Source of the DNA: Sphaerothrix epifaneia
GTDB lineage: Bacteria > Cyanobacteriota > Cyanobacteriia > Phormidesmidales > Phormidesmidaceae
Assembly (NCBI RefSeq): GCF_042788235.1
Contig: NZ_JBHZOL010000095.1
Span: 1-64,000 of the forward strand
DNA length: 64,000 nt
Direction: 5' to 3'
Every line of letters starts with the position of its first letter. Position 1 is the stretch's first letter. The translations under genes were made by a program, and so were the position numbers. Positions 34,622-43,371 of the stretch are shown piece after piece. The notes under the pieces are model-generated. The model was not told where the DNA came from. It made no database searches and saw only the letters and a program-made list of their open reading frames with translations.

Positions 34622-35158
34622 CTAAGCGTCTGCTGGCGCTGGCAATGCTACCAATACTAAATAATCCCAGCGATGAGACAGTTCGGCAGTGTCTAAGAAA
34701 GTGGCTAGGTGCTGCCAGAGATCCGCACTGGCAAGGCTAATGCTCTTAATTTCGCTGGCAATTGAAACCTGGTGACCCTGTTGAATCAGGGCTTGAGAAA
34801 GCTGCTGCGGTAGAGGATGTTGATGGAGCTGGCTCTGATAGCAAATCAAAACTTTTTGCGATGTTGATGCCGTCGCCAGCGATCGCACGATGGCGCTTTT
34901 AAGCTGCTTTTTGGTGACCCGTTCCCCTAAGACAGCAGAAAGCTTGTGCCAAAGTTTGTAGCCAACTGACTTTTCCACGTAGGCAGGATTGGCAGGATAA
35001 ATTTCGCTATAGGTTTTGCCATTCCAGGATCCGATAAACACCTGTTTTTCCAAGTCATTAAGGCGCTTGTTTGTGTGTTCAAAGATTCGCTGGTCGATCA
35101 GCTTAAAAGCAACTTCAGCCCCCATGGGCTGAGACTCAGAAAAATTTTGCATCGGCAC
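34622..35158 (-). CDS. VMAP-type N-terminal HTH protein with truncated TIR-like part
   Basis: 178 residues. Residues about 15-92 resemble the helix-turn-helix module at the N-terminus of many cyanobacterial signalling proteins, where it precedes TIR, AAA or WD40 modules. It shows 'KRLNDLEKQVFIGSWNGKTY', 'YVEKSVGYKLWHKLSAVLG' and 'VTKKQLKSAI'. Residues 102-170 look like the first half of a TIR-type alpha/beta domain ('KVLICYQSQ', 'LSQALIQQGHQVSIASE') but stop before the region that would hold the catalytic glutamate. So it is either a truncated relative or a small adaptor. Assignment is by eye. Confidence 0.6.
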   Translation of the reverse strand: MPMQNFSESQPMGAEVAFKLIDQRIFEHTNKRLNDLEKQVFIGSWNGKTYSEIYPANPAYVEKSVGYKLWHKLSAVLGERVTKKQLKSAIVRSLATASTSQKVLICYQSQLHQHPLPQQLSQALIQQGHQVSIASEIKSISLASADLWQHLATFLDTAELSHRWDYLVLVALPAPADA

Positions 35159-35828
35159 TTACGGTCAGCACTGTACTGACCCCATACTTTTTTTACCTGA
35201 AAAAACGATGCCCCTAAAAAGATAGCCTGAGCCTCAAAGCAGGCAGATGACAGCTTTGAGACGCAATATTTATGTCACTCAAATTTCGATGGGAACAGAC
35301 AATAAGCCACTAAGGCTTCCGTATTTATACTAATCAACCTGCTTCCATAGAACCTGATCTAGATCACAGGCCGATATGATTTAGCCCATACACTAGCTGC
35401 CTTAGCCGTCACATACGCCAAATTACTGAGCTTTTATAATGAGCGCTGAGCCAATTGGCTGTTGTAAATTTTGCTTGCCTATGTGAGCAAAAGTGCTGAA
35501 AAAGTGAGGTTGAGCGGCTAAGGCGATCTTCTTTCTCTGGAAGAAAATTGATCAATTTTCCTGTTTTATGCTTAATTTTATTTGACTTAATCGCTAAAAA
35601 GTAAGCTAAAAATCTTTTGGTTTGCAGTCAGACCTGTGCTTTAAAAAGGTTTGATTGACGCATCTTTTTGGCGATTAAATTTGAAAAAATCACTTCACAA
35701 AAAATATGAGTTTTTATGGTTCTCTTTTGCCAGAATTTTTCGTACCGTGAATTCACGCGCTGGTTATTGATGGACTTCGGTTGACTAAAGCAGATGAATC
35801 TGTGTCTTTTAATCACAAGGAATCATAT
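35159..35828. other. AT-rich intergenic region
   Basis: About 670 bases between divergent genes. It carries a CRP-like palindrome at 35353-35368 with a TATGAT hexamer just after it. I found no convincing gene in it. Confidence 0.5.
35353..35368. promoter_or_regulatory. CRP/SyCRP1-like binding site
   Basis: CCTGATCTAGATCACA agrees with TGTGATCTAGATCACA, the ideal CRP site, at 14 of 16 positions, with a perfect right half. TATGAT at 35375-35380 could be a -10 box on the plus strand. That would place the site near -26, a position more typical of repression. Confidence 0.45.
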
Positions 35829-36722
35829 ATGTTTGATCCAACACAGCTCAATATTGATGCTTTGGTTTTGCATTTAAAGCTTAATTACCAGCGCAACTAT
35901 GGCAACCAAAATCAAGCCGCGATCGCTTTGATTAGTCGTATTGCTCGACAAGTTTTGAGTATTTTGTCTGAAAGTAACGCCCCGTACCACACCGTTGAGC
36001 ATACGCTGTTGGTTACCTGGGTAGGACAAGCCATTTTACAGGGTAAACAGCTACGCGATCGCAATGTGACAGCGCAAGATTGGCTAAACTTTACGGTGGC
36101 GCTGCTTTGCCATGATATTGGCTATGTGCAAGGGGTGTGTCCCGGCGATCGCAGTGCCGCCCGTCGCTATGTTATCAATGCTGCTGGCACCACGGTTCCC
36201 CTCCAACCGGGCTGTACTGATGCCAGCCTGACGCCGTACCACGTCGATCGCAGTCAGCTTTTTGTCTCTGCCCATCTGGGTAACGCTGGGTTAATTGAGC
36301 CAGCCGCCGTTAACGCCATGATCGAACTCACGCGCTTTCCTGTCCCTGCAGGCGATCGCTACACCGAAACTTTGAGCTATGGTGGTCTTTGCCGCGCCGC
36401 TGATTTACTCGGCCAGCTCAGCGATCGGCGCTATCTACAAAAGCTACCAGCACTCTTTCAAGAGTTTGCTGAAATCGGTATGGATCGGCAACTGGGCTAT
36501 CAACATGCTGACGAACTTCGAGCCAGCTATCCGCGATTTTTTTGGGATATCGTTTACCCCTATATTTGTGATAGCGAACCCTACCTGGCAATGACCAAAG
36601 CGGGACGGCAGGTGATCGCCAGCCTCTACGCCAATTTGTATATCGTTCAGCGCGAACAACAACAGCAGGAAATCCGCGTGAGCAGAGCCTTGGCTCTCTC
36701 TGGCGCGACCACCTGGTCTTGA
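35829..36722 (+). CDS. HD-domain metalloprotein (Npun_R2479-like)
   Basis: 297 residues from the ATG at 35829, preceded by AAGGA; the open frame extends 16 codons further without features. HD-type metal ligands: 'YHTVEHTLLVTWVGQAIL' (His54, His58) and 'LLCHDIGYVQGVCPGDRS' (His95, Asp96), with 'VSAHLGNAGLIEPAAVNAMI' supplying later histidine and acidic residues. Such proteins are often phosphohydrolases acting on nucleotides. I believe this matches the group named after Nostoc Npun_R2479, but that is memory. The gene is single, behind the CRP-like site. Confidence 0.82.
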   Translation: MFDPTQLNIDALVLHLKLNYQRNYGNQNQAAIALISRIARQVLSILSESNAPYHTVEHTLLVTWVGQAILQGKQLRDRNVTAQDWLNFTVALLCHDIGYVQGVCPGDRSAARRYVINAAGTTVPLQPGCTDASLTPYHVDRSQLFVSAHLGNAGLIEPAAVNAMIELTRFPVPAGDRYTETLSYGGLCRAADLLGQLSDRRYLQKLPALFQEFAEIGMDRQLGYQHADELRASYPRFFWDIVYPYICDSEPYLAMTKAGRQVIASLYANLYIVQREQQQQEIRVSRALALSGATTWS

Positions 36723-36731
36723 GGGGGGGTG

Positions 36732-36790
36732 GCTAAAGGCAGAAGGGGAAGGGCTGAGGGTAGAAGGAAAGCTTTTCTCTCGGCGGCTTG
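36732..36790 (-). repeat. Dispersed intergenic repeat copy (minus orientation)
   Basis: Read on the minus strand: CAAGCCGCCGAGAGAAAAGC then TTTCCTTCTACC and CCCTTCTGCCTTTAGC. It matches copies at 13793-13840, 43668-43710 and 48398-48446. It lies ten bases after the HD-domain gene. Confidence 0.5.
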
Positions 36791-36844
36791 TAGCCGTTGC
36801 AGGGCGGCAATGCTAGTGGCTACCGCTATAGCCGCTGGCGGGCG

Positions 36845-37456
36845 TCAGGTTGGCGATTCTGCCTGTAAGCGTGTCTGCAAGTCAATCAGCTTTTGCCTGA
36901 TTAACTGATGGGGATAGGCGGTTTCGGGGTGAGGGGGTTGACCGGGTTGCTGAAAACGCGGTATTTCGTCGTAAAGCGTGCCCCACTGAACGTTAACCTG
37001 GCGGGCAAATTCGTTGAAAACGTAGGGATTGTCGAGAATAGAGGCCAGAATTTTTTCCAGAGCCACTAGCGGCGTATCTAAGTGCTGGCTGATGTGAACG
37101 TCTGTTTTAATCCAGGTTTGTAGCACCCGGTGGAGCGCTCCTGGCTGATCGCACAGGTGCTGGTCAATAAACAGGTTGAGCCTAGCGATCGCCCGTAGCG
37201 GTCTGGGAACCAAACATTCCCCTTTAAGAAAGTCTCCCCCTTCTCTACCGATGGCTTCGGCGAGCGAAAAGGGGCGATTGGCCAAAATTTCTTGTTGCAA
37301 AGCCAAGTCTGGCGGCGGCCCAGCGGCAGGAGTTACGGCCATTTGGCGATCGCCTGCTTCGGCCACTTCTGCAGCCGATGGCTGGCTAAAGCGACTTCTC
37401 AGCTTAGCGAAACACTGCAAAAACTGCTGGTAGGCAACTGTCGGCAAATAGAACAC
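36845..37456 (-). CDS. Hypothetical protein
   Basis: 203 residues, soluble, not recognised. A proline/alanine-rich linker at about residues 25-50 separates a short N-terminal piece ('VAYQQFLQCFAKLRSRF') from a mostly helical body. The body contains 'FSLAEAIGREGGDFLKGE', 'NLFIDQHLCDQPGALHRVLQ' and 'HISQHLDTPLVALEKILASI'. HIP1 sites and usual codon choice fit a resident gene. It could be a cyanobacteria-specific family. Confidence 0.65.
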   Translation of the reverse strand: MFYLPTVAYQQFLQCFAKLRSRFSQPSAAEVAEAGDRQMAVTPAAGPPPDLALQQEILANRPFSLAEAIGREGGDFLKGECLVPRPLRAIARLNLFIDQHLCDQPGALHRVLQTWIKTDVHISQHLDTPLVALEKILASILDNPYVFNEFARQVNVQWGTLYDEIPRFQQPGQPPHPETAYPHQLIRQKLIDLQTRLQAESPT

Positions 37457-37607
37457 GCTAAAACTCTAGCAACATCTGTATGGGCGCGAACACAACGGTA
37501 GCGACGCTATTGTTTGAACCTGCTCTCAGCATAGTGGCCTTTAGCTACACCACTGCGTTTGCCCCGCCATCATCGGGTACATAGACTACACTGCTTCTGG
37601 TAGATCC

Positions 37608-38363
37608 CTAACGATACGCTAAAACCTCAGCGCTTAAGTCTACTTGTGTGGGGTTAAACCCGGCTTGAATCAGGTGATCAAGAAAACTGCGATCGCGGTA
37701 GCGGCCATCAAGCGCGATCGCTTGTTGATAGGCTTGCTGAGCGGCGTCGGGGGCTTGGTTGCTCCAGTGAGCGATCGCCAGAGCTACCCAAGGATGAGGA
37801 TTATAGGGTTCTAACTCAGTTGCTTTGCGGGCATTTTCAATGGCGGCGTCAGCGTTTTGTAGGCGTTGATAGGCAAGGCTGAGATTGTAATATGCAATTT
37901 CGTTGTCGGGTTTGAGTTCGGCGGCGCGGCTGTGAGTGCTAACGGCAGCTTGTAAGTCGCCGCTAACCAGGTAGACAATACCCAGGGCATTGAGGGCGGG
38001 AACGTTTTCCGGTTCTTGTTGCAATGCCTGCTGGAGCGTTTGGGCGGCGGCGGTTTCTTGTCCGGCTAAGTGTTCTGTCCAGCCCAGCACCACATAGCCA
38101 TTGGCGTTGTAAGGATCTAGGGCGACTGAGGTTTTCAGCGCCGCGATCGCCCGTTCAAAATTGTCGCGATCGCGGTACTCTAGCCCTCGCTGCCGATAAA
38201 AATCGGCAGTCGCTTCATCAACTAAAAAAGGGGGATAAGCCAGCGGCGCTTGAGTCAGCGTACTGGCAATCTGGGAGCGCAACAACAAAGCCATTTCTGA
38301 CTGACAACTCCCACCCAGCCAAGCAAACCCTAGCACCCCCAGCACTATTCCAGGCTTTTTCAC
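37608..38363 (-). CDS. TPR-repeat lipoprotein
   Basis: 251 residues. The N-terminus 'MKKPGIVLGVLGFAWLGGSC' has a lipobox ending at Cys20, so it is likely exported and lipid-anchored. From about residue 48 to 215 there are five TPR units with the usual W/L-G-Y-A-F-A-P pattern ('RQRGLEYRDRDNFERAIAAL', 'GYVVLGWTEHLAGQETAAAQ', 'ALNALGIVYLVSGDLQAAVS', 'AYYNLSLAYQRLQNADAAIE', 'PWVALAIAHWSNQAPDAAQQ'). It probably scaffolds an envelope complex; partners unknown. The 220 bases upstream hold no gene. Confidence 0.85.
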   Translation of the reverse strand: MKKPGIVLGVLGFAWLGGSCQSEMALLLRSQIASTLTQAPLAYPPFLVDEATADFYRQRGLEYRDRDNFERAIAALKTSVALDPYNANGYVVLGWTEHLAGQETAAAQTLQQALQQEPENVPALNALGIVYLVSGDLQAAVSTHSRAAELKPDNEIAYYNLSLAYQRLQNADAAIENARKATELEPYNPHPWVALAIAHWSNQAPDAAQQAYQQAIALDGRYRDRSFLDHLIQAGFNPTQVDLSAEVLAYR

Positions 38364-38583
38364 AACCTTCTAACCCGCATAAACGCTATTGAACTGGTTT
38401 TGGAAGCTGAAACGCCAGCTTATAAAGTCCGCGGCGCAAATAATTTGGCTTTTTGCATCAGCCGCCGCAAAGTCTGCGTCAACATCATAATCACTGCTGA
38501 TTCTTAAATTTTGGGCATCAATTAAGTTGCGCTGAAACTCAAACGGTTGCCAGCAAGCGATCGCCTTTAGCTAGACCAGTTAC

Positions 38584-39210
38584 CTACACTTTTTGAGCCT
38601 GAATCACTTGCAAACTGCCGCCCGCATAGAGTTTTGGTTCAGGCGTTTGAAAGCCTACCTGCTGTAACTGGGCTGGCAGGTCAGACTGCAGCAACTCCCA
38701 GGCAGTTTCGGTTTCAAATAGCCAGAGAAAGAGTGCTAGCCCCGGCCACATAACAGGGTTGGTAGGGCGGTGAAAGTCGATCAGGGCAAACACACCGCCC
38801 GGTTTTAGCACCCGGTAGACTTCTTGAAAAATCTGTTGCCGCTGTTTTGGCTGCATCTCATGCATCGCCACACTGGTATGCACCCAGTCAAAGTAGCTCT
38901 CAGCAAACGGCATTTCTTCTGCCCACGCCTCTACGTAGTCGGCTTCAGGCACATTGTTTTTGGCTCGTTCTAGCGATCGCGGCGAAGCATCTAACCCCGT
39001 AACATGGTTAGATAGGCTTACTAAAAACTGGGTGGTTTGGCCGCTGCCACAGCACAAGTCTAGTACCCGGCTTTCTGGCTGTATGGCTAAGCCTTGCAGT
39101 GCCAGGTGACGAAACCGCTTTTCGCCACCAACGCTGAGGGCGGCTGCGCCAGAGATAGCATCATAAAGCCACTGATAGCGGTAACTGAGCGGTCTAAGAA
39201 AGGTTGCCAT
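38584..39210 (-). CDS. Class I SAM-dependent methyltransferase
   Basis: 208 residues. 'YRYQWLYDAISGAAALSVGG' then 'VLDLCCGSGQTTQFLVSL' (motif I), 'VTGLDASPRSLERAKN' (motif II) and 'VYRVLKPGGVFALIDFHRPT' indicate the UbiE/Methyltransf_11-type fold. It lies 17 bases after the Urc1-like gene on the same strand, so it is probably in the same transcript. Whether it acts in the same pathway is unknown. Confidence 0.82.
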   Translation of the reverse strand: MATFLRPLSYRYQWLYDAISGAAALSVGGEKRFRHLALQGLAIQPESRVLDLCCGSGQTTQFLVSLSNHVTGLDASPRSLERAKNNVPEADYVEAWAEEMPFAESYFDWVHTSVAMHEMQPKQRQQIFQEVYRVLKPGGVFALIDFHRPTNPVMWPGLALFLWLFETETAWELLQSDLPAQLQQVGFQTPEPKLYAGGSLQVIQAQKV

Positions 39211-39227
39211 TTGTCTGTTTAGGATTG

Positions 39228-40499
39228 CTAAATTAAGTCGCGCCCCTGGATGCGGGCTAACGCTTCTGCCGTTAGAGCGCCAGCGCTGCCGCTAAAATAT
39301 CCCGCCGCTTTTTTAGCTTCAATTTCTACCTTAGCGTCAGCCGGAACCAGTTCGTCAGGAATGGGCACCCGCTCAACAATTTCAATACCCGCATGGGTGA
39401 TGGCGTTGTATTTCATATCGCTCATGGAGACAAAGCGATCAATGCGGCTGATGCCTAACCAATGCAGCACATCTGGCATCAGTTCTTGAAAACGAACGTC
39501 TTGCACCCCGGCTACGCATTCTGTTCGGGTGAAATAGGCATCAGCGCGATCGCCCCCGGCCTGCCGTTTACGGGCGTTGTATACCAAAAACTTGGTCACT
39601 TCCCCCAAGGCTCGGCCTTCTTTACGGAAGTAAACAATCACCCCTGCTCCACCCGCTTGAGCCGTTTGAATACACGCTTCAATGCCGTGAACCAAATAAG
39701 GCCGACAGGTGCAAATATCGGAGCCAAAAACATCGGAGCCGTTGCATTCGTCATGGACGCGAACAGCTAAGGGGCGATCGGGGTGGGTGATGGCATTGAG
39801 ATCGCCCAGCATATAAACAGTAATGCCACCAATAGGTGGCAAAAAGACCTGAATATCAGGCCGCGTCACCAGTTCGGGAAACATTCCCCCTGTTTGCTCA
39901 AACAAGGCATAGCGCAAATCGGCTTCGGTAATGCCTAAGCGCTGGGCTACCCCCGGTAAATACCAAACTGGCTCAATCGCGGCTTTGGTGACGACTAAAT
40001 CTCCCCCCGGCTTCATGATTTTGCCGTCTTCGGCAATGCGTCCTTTCTGCACTGCTTCTTGCAATTCGGGCATTTGAATGTGTGCTTGCGTGACGGCAAT
40101 GGTGGGGCGAATGTCGTAGCCCTGCTGAATTAAGGGCTGATAAACCTCCCCGACTAAGGCTCCAAACGGATCAAGCGAGACGATTTTGTCAGCACCGACC
40201 CAACTAGGATGAGGGCCGATGGAGGTAACGGGTGAAGTATCGGTTAGGTCAGGACGGTGATCGGCCTGCAGCGAACCACTGGCAACGGCAAGCGCTCGAT
40301 AGATAGCATAAGCGCCAGAATGAGTACCAATGACGTTGCGATGTTCAGGGTCGCTGAGGCTGGCGACAATGGGGCCGCGTTTGAGCGGGTCTGTAGCTCC
40401 CCACTCAATCGGTAATGCTTGAGAACCAAAGCGGCTGGGATGAGAGGTCAAAATAATGTGGCGCGATCGCCCGTTTCCCTTAGCGGTTTGCTCCGTCAT
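39228..40499 (-). CDS. GTP cyclohydrolase II-like protein (Urc1-type)
   Basis: 423 residues from the ATG at 40499, which has GAAGG nearby; an ATG at 40511 and a TTG at 40547 are in frame. The second half carries a RibA-like domain: 'VRVHDECNGSDVFGSDICTC' with the zinc cysteines, 'GAGVIVYFRKEGRALG', 'FTRTECVAGVQDVRFQELMP' and a closing 'YNAITHAGIEIVERVPI'. The roughly 160-residue N-terminal part ('IGTHSGAYAIYRALAVASG', 'GPHPSWVGADKIVSLDPFG') is the hallmark of the long Urc1-type proteins linked in yeast and some bacteria to uracil degradation. It is not a riboflavin RibBA. The divergent neighbour is a purine permease. Confidence 0.85.
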   Translation of the reverse strand: MTEQTAKGNGRSRHIILTSHPSRFGSQALPIEWGATDPLKRGPIVASLSDPEHRNVIGTHSGAYAIYRALAVASGSLQADHRPDLTDTSPVTSIGPHPSWVGADKIVSLDPFGALVGEVYQPLIQQGYDIRPTIAVTQAHIQMPELQEAVQKGRIAEDGKIMKPGGDLVVTKAAIEPVWYLPGVAQRLGITEADLRYALFEQTGGMFPELVTRPDIQVFLPPIGGITVYMLGDLNAITHPDRPLAVRVHDECNGSDVFGSDICTCRPYLVHGIEACIQTAQAGGAGVIVYFRKEGRALGEVTKFLVYNARKRQAGGDRADAYFTRTECVAGVQDVRFQELMPDVLHWLGISRIDRFVSMSDMKYNAITHAGIEIVERVPIPDELVPADAKVEIEAKKAAGYFSGSAGALTAEALARIQGRDLI

Positions 40500-40744
40500 A
40501 GATGCCTTCATTAAGTCATAACGACTGGAAAATAAGATCTTAGGCAATTCTGGTACGCTTTGTTGTCTTCTAGAAGGCGAATAGTGGGTTAAGGGGTTTC
40601 GGCAGCGGATTGGCGGTGTCGATTAATCAAGCGCTGCGACAACAAGCTGGCTCCAACGGCGGACTGCTTTTTCTGACCGTTTTGAACACAATTGCTGATT
40701 CAAAATCCGTATTATGATGGCCTGCAAAATGACTGTTTGCCATC

Positions 40745-42154
40745 ATGACTCAGAACTCTACCCCTCCCGAAACTTTGCCTCCGCAACAAAAGCCAGGGGC
40801 GATCGCCCAATTTTTCAACTTTGAAGCCCTACAAACTAACTTCAGAACTGAAACCGTTGCTGGCATCACCACGTTCATCACAATGGCCTACATTCTGGTG
40901 GTGAATCCGGGGATTCTCTCTAGCGCTATCTTTTTGAGTGAAAGCGGCGATTTGTTTCCGCAACTGGTAGTGGCTACGGCTCTTTCCGGCGCGATCGCCA
41001 CCCTGATTATGGGATTGCTAGCCAACTATCCAATCGCCTTGGCACCGGGTATGGGGCTGAATGCTTTTTTTGCTTTTTCAGTGGTGCTGGGTTTAGGCAT
41101 TGACTGGCGAGTAGCGCTAGCGGCGGTTTTGGTAGAAGGCATTATCTTTATCATCCTTACCCTCAGCAATCTGCGCAGCGCCATCATCACCGCCATACCC
41201 GAATGCCTCAAGCGGGCGACTGCTGTAGGAATTGGCTTTTTTATTGCTTACATTGCCCTGGCAGGCGATCCGGCTACGGGCGGGGCAGGCATCATTGTGG
41301 CCAATGAAGCGACTAAAACAGCCCTGGGAAATTTGGCTCAGCCAGAAACTTTGATGGCGCTTGTTGGCTTGATAATTACCTCAGCTTTTGTGGCTCGCCG
41401 AATTAAGGGAGCCTTGCTTTGGGGAATTTTGGCAACAGCGCTACTGGGCTGGATTGTTGGCGTTACCCCTTGGCCGAGCGGCATTGTTGATATTCCGGTT
41501 TGGCCCGGTGATTTGATCGGGCAAGCCGTAGGAGGCTTGAGCCAAATTGGTACTAACTGGGGCAACTTTATCGCTATTTTGTTTGTTTTTCTGTTTGTTG
41601 ATTTGTTTGACACCATTGGCACCCTTTCGGGTGTTGGTATTCAAGCAGGCTTTATTAACGAGCAGGGAGAATTGCCACGAGCCAATCAGGCGTTGCTAGC
41701 CGACGCGGTTGGCACCACGGCAGGGGCACTGCTCGGCACCTCAACTGTGACCAGCTACATTGAGTCGGCGGCGGGGGTTTCTGAAGGGGGGCGCTCTGGA
41801 TTTACAGCAGTAGTGGTAGCGGGCTTGTTTGTGCTGTCGATTTTCTTTATTCCGCTGCTGACCGCCATTCCGGCCTATGCTACGGCGGCGGCTTTGGTAG
41901 TTGTAGGGGTGCTGATGGCAGGCAATGTCACTGGCATTAACTGGAGCGATCCGGCAGAGTCAATTCCTTGCTTTTTGACGATTTTGCTGATGCCGCTGAC
42001 GTTTTCGATCGCAGAAGGTCTGGCTGTAGGTTTTATCGCCTATCCGCTGGTCAAAGCCTTTCAGGGGAAAACCCATGAGGTGGGGGTTGCGGTTTGGATT
42101 TTGGCGGCTGTGTTTGTGCTGCGGTTTGTGCTGATGGGGTTGGGGATTGCGTAG
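40745..42154 (+). CDS. AzgA-family purine/guanine permease (NCS2)
   Basis: 469 residues with about 12-13 membrane segments. 'TFITMAYILVVNPGILSSAI' near the N-terminus, 'GMGLNAFFAFSVVLGLGIDW', 'FLFVDLFDTIGTLSGVGIQA' and 'LLGTSTVTSYIESAAGVSEG' are the classic AzgA-type (PbuG/GhxP) motifs. The family takes up hypoxanthine, guanine or adenine by proton symport. It is divergent from the Urc1-like gene, so nucleobase uptake and breakdown may be coupled. No clear Shine-Dalgarno before the ATG. Confidence 0.92.
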   Translation: MTQNSTPPETLPPQQKPGAIAQFFNFEALQTNFRTETVAGITTFITMAYILVVNPGILSSAIFLSESGDLFPQLVVATALSGAIATLIMGLLANYPIALAPGMGLNAFFAFSVVLGLGIDWRVALAAVLVEGIIFIILTLSNLRSAIITAIPECLKRATAVGIGFFIAYIALAGDPATGGAGIIVANEATKTALGNLAQPETLMALVGLIITSAFVARRIKGALLWGILATALLGWIVGVTPWPSGIVDIPVWPGDLIGQAVGGLSQIGTNWGNFIAILFVFLFVDLFDTIGTLSGVGIQAGFINEQGELPRANQALLADAVGTTAGALLGTSTVTSYIESAAGVSEGGRSGFTAVVVAGLFVLSIFFIPLLTAIPAYATAAALVVVGVLMAGNVTGINWSDPAESIPCFLTILLMPLTFSIAEGLAVGFIAYPLVKAFQGKTHEVGVAVWILAAVFVLRFVLMGLGIA

Positions 42155-42224
42155 GGAAAGGGGGGATGGGGAGATAGGGGGATGGGGGGATGGGGAGATG
42201 GGGAGATAGGGGGGGAGATCGGCT
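42155..42224 (+). repeat. G-rich minisatellite
   Basis: Tandem imperfect units of GGGGAGAT, GGGGGATG and AGGGGG directly after the permease stop codon. Purine-rich on the plus strand, so it could form G-quadruplexes or triplexes. A related G/C-run sequence lies inside the methyltransferase gene at about 20345-20430. Confidence 0.75.
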
Positions 42225-42258
42225 TAGAATAGGGGCGTCTGTTTAGGAAGCTGCTATT

Positions 42259-43371
42259 ATGATGCGCCGAAGTTTAGCGATCGCCTTCTTTGCTGCCTTT
42301 GCCCCTATGGGTATTTCTTCAGCTTTAGCTCAGGAGTCGGTTTCAGCGCCAGCGGGTATAGAAATTGTGGCAGAATTTTCGGCGGCGCATCCTCCCGGCA
42401 ATATTGCGGTAACGCCGGATGGACGGCTGATTATGAGTCAGCACCAGTTTTATGGCACTGAGTATAAGGTGGTGGAAGTGTTGCCAGATGGCTCGGTGCG
42501 TCCGTTTCCTAACGCGGTGTGGTCATCGGCACCGGATGCTAATGGCATTGGCTTAAATGACGTTTTAGGGGTTCGCGCCGATGGTAACGGCATTGTTTGG
42601 ATGTTGGACAATCCTGGCGAAAGTGGCAGTGGGCGCTTGGTGGGTTGGGATACGCGCACAGACAGCTTACACCGGGTAATTTATCTGGCGGCTCCGGTGA
42701 TTCCTGAAAATACGTTTTTGAATGACTTTGCTGTTGATCTCTATCACGATGCCATTTATATCGCGGATACAGCGGCAGGCGATCGCGCGGCACTGATCGT
42801 CGTTGACCTGAATACAGGCTATGCCCGTCGGGTATTGCAAGGTCATGCTTCGATGCAAGCTGAAGACATCGACATCGTTGTGGATGGCAATCTGGTCACT
42901 ATGGGGGGGGAGCCTGCTCGCATCGGCGTTGATTCGATTACCCTCGATCCTGGTAATGAGTGGGTCTACTATGGGCCCCTGTCTGGGCGATCGCTCTACC
43001 GCATTCGAACGACAGATTTGCTCAATACTGACCTCTCTCCCCAGCAGCTAGCGGCCCGAATTGAGCGCTTTGGCGATAAGCCTATCAGCGACGGCATTAC
43101 GATTGATGCAGGTGGAAATGTGTACGTCACCGATATTACGGCCAATGCAATCGGCGTAGTGCGGCCTACTGGATCCTATGAAATCCTTTATCAAGACGAT
43201 GAGCAGCTTAACTGGACAGATGGTTTCGGCTTTGGCCCCAACAATTACATCTATGTCACCGTGAACGAACTGCACCGCTCCCCCGCTCTCAACGGCGGCG
43301 AAAATGCCTCAACTCCGCCTTACTATCTGATGCGCTTTCCCTCGCTAGAAGCAGGTGTTGTTGGTCGGTAA
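42259..43371 (+). CDS. Secreted yellow/MRJP-like beta-propeller protein
   Basis: 370 residues. 'MMRRSLAIAFFAAFAPMG' then 'ISSALAQES' is a Sec signal peptide with an ALA-Q cleavage site. The mature protein is a beta-propeller like the yellow/major royal jelly family: 'NIAVTPDGRLIMSQHQF', 'LNDFAVDLYHDAIYIADT', 'IDSITLDPGNEWVYYGPLSG' with 'YRIRT', and 'SDGITIDAGGNVYVTDI' are spaced as propeller blades. Bacterial members are called L-dopachrome tautomerase-related. Substrate unknown. The gene follows the G-rich repeat. Confidence 0.82.
   Translation: MMRRSLAIAFFAAFAPMGISSALAQESVSAPAGIEIVAEFSAAHPPGNIAVTPDGRLIMSQHQFYGTEYKVVEVLPDGSVRPFPNAVWSSAPDANGIGLNDVLGVRADGNGIVWMLDNPGESGSGRLVGWDTRTDSLHRVIYLAAPVIPENTFLNDFAVDLYHDAIYIADTAAGDRAALIVVDLNTGYARRVLQGHASMQAEDIDIVVDGNLVTMGGEPARIGVDSITLDPGNEWVYYGPLSGRSLYRIRTTDLLNTDLSPQQLAARIERFGDKPISDGITIDAGGNVYVTDITANAIGVVRPTGSYEILYQDDEQLNWTDGFGFGPNNYIYVTVNELHRSPALNGGENASTPPYYLMRFPSLEAGVVGR

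Noticed and set aside
35628..35816. 62-codon minus-strand frame before the HD-domain gene
   Set aside because: AT-rich, no ribosome site, basic/aromatic composition typical of chance frames.
42155..42224. CRISPR array
   Set aside because: The units are short, purine-only and without spacers; it is a minisatellite.
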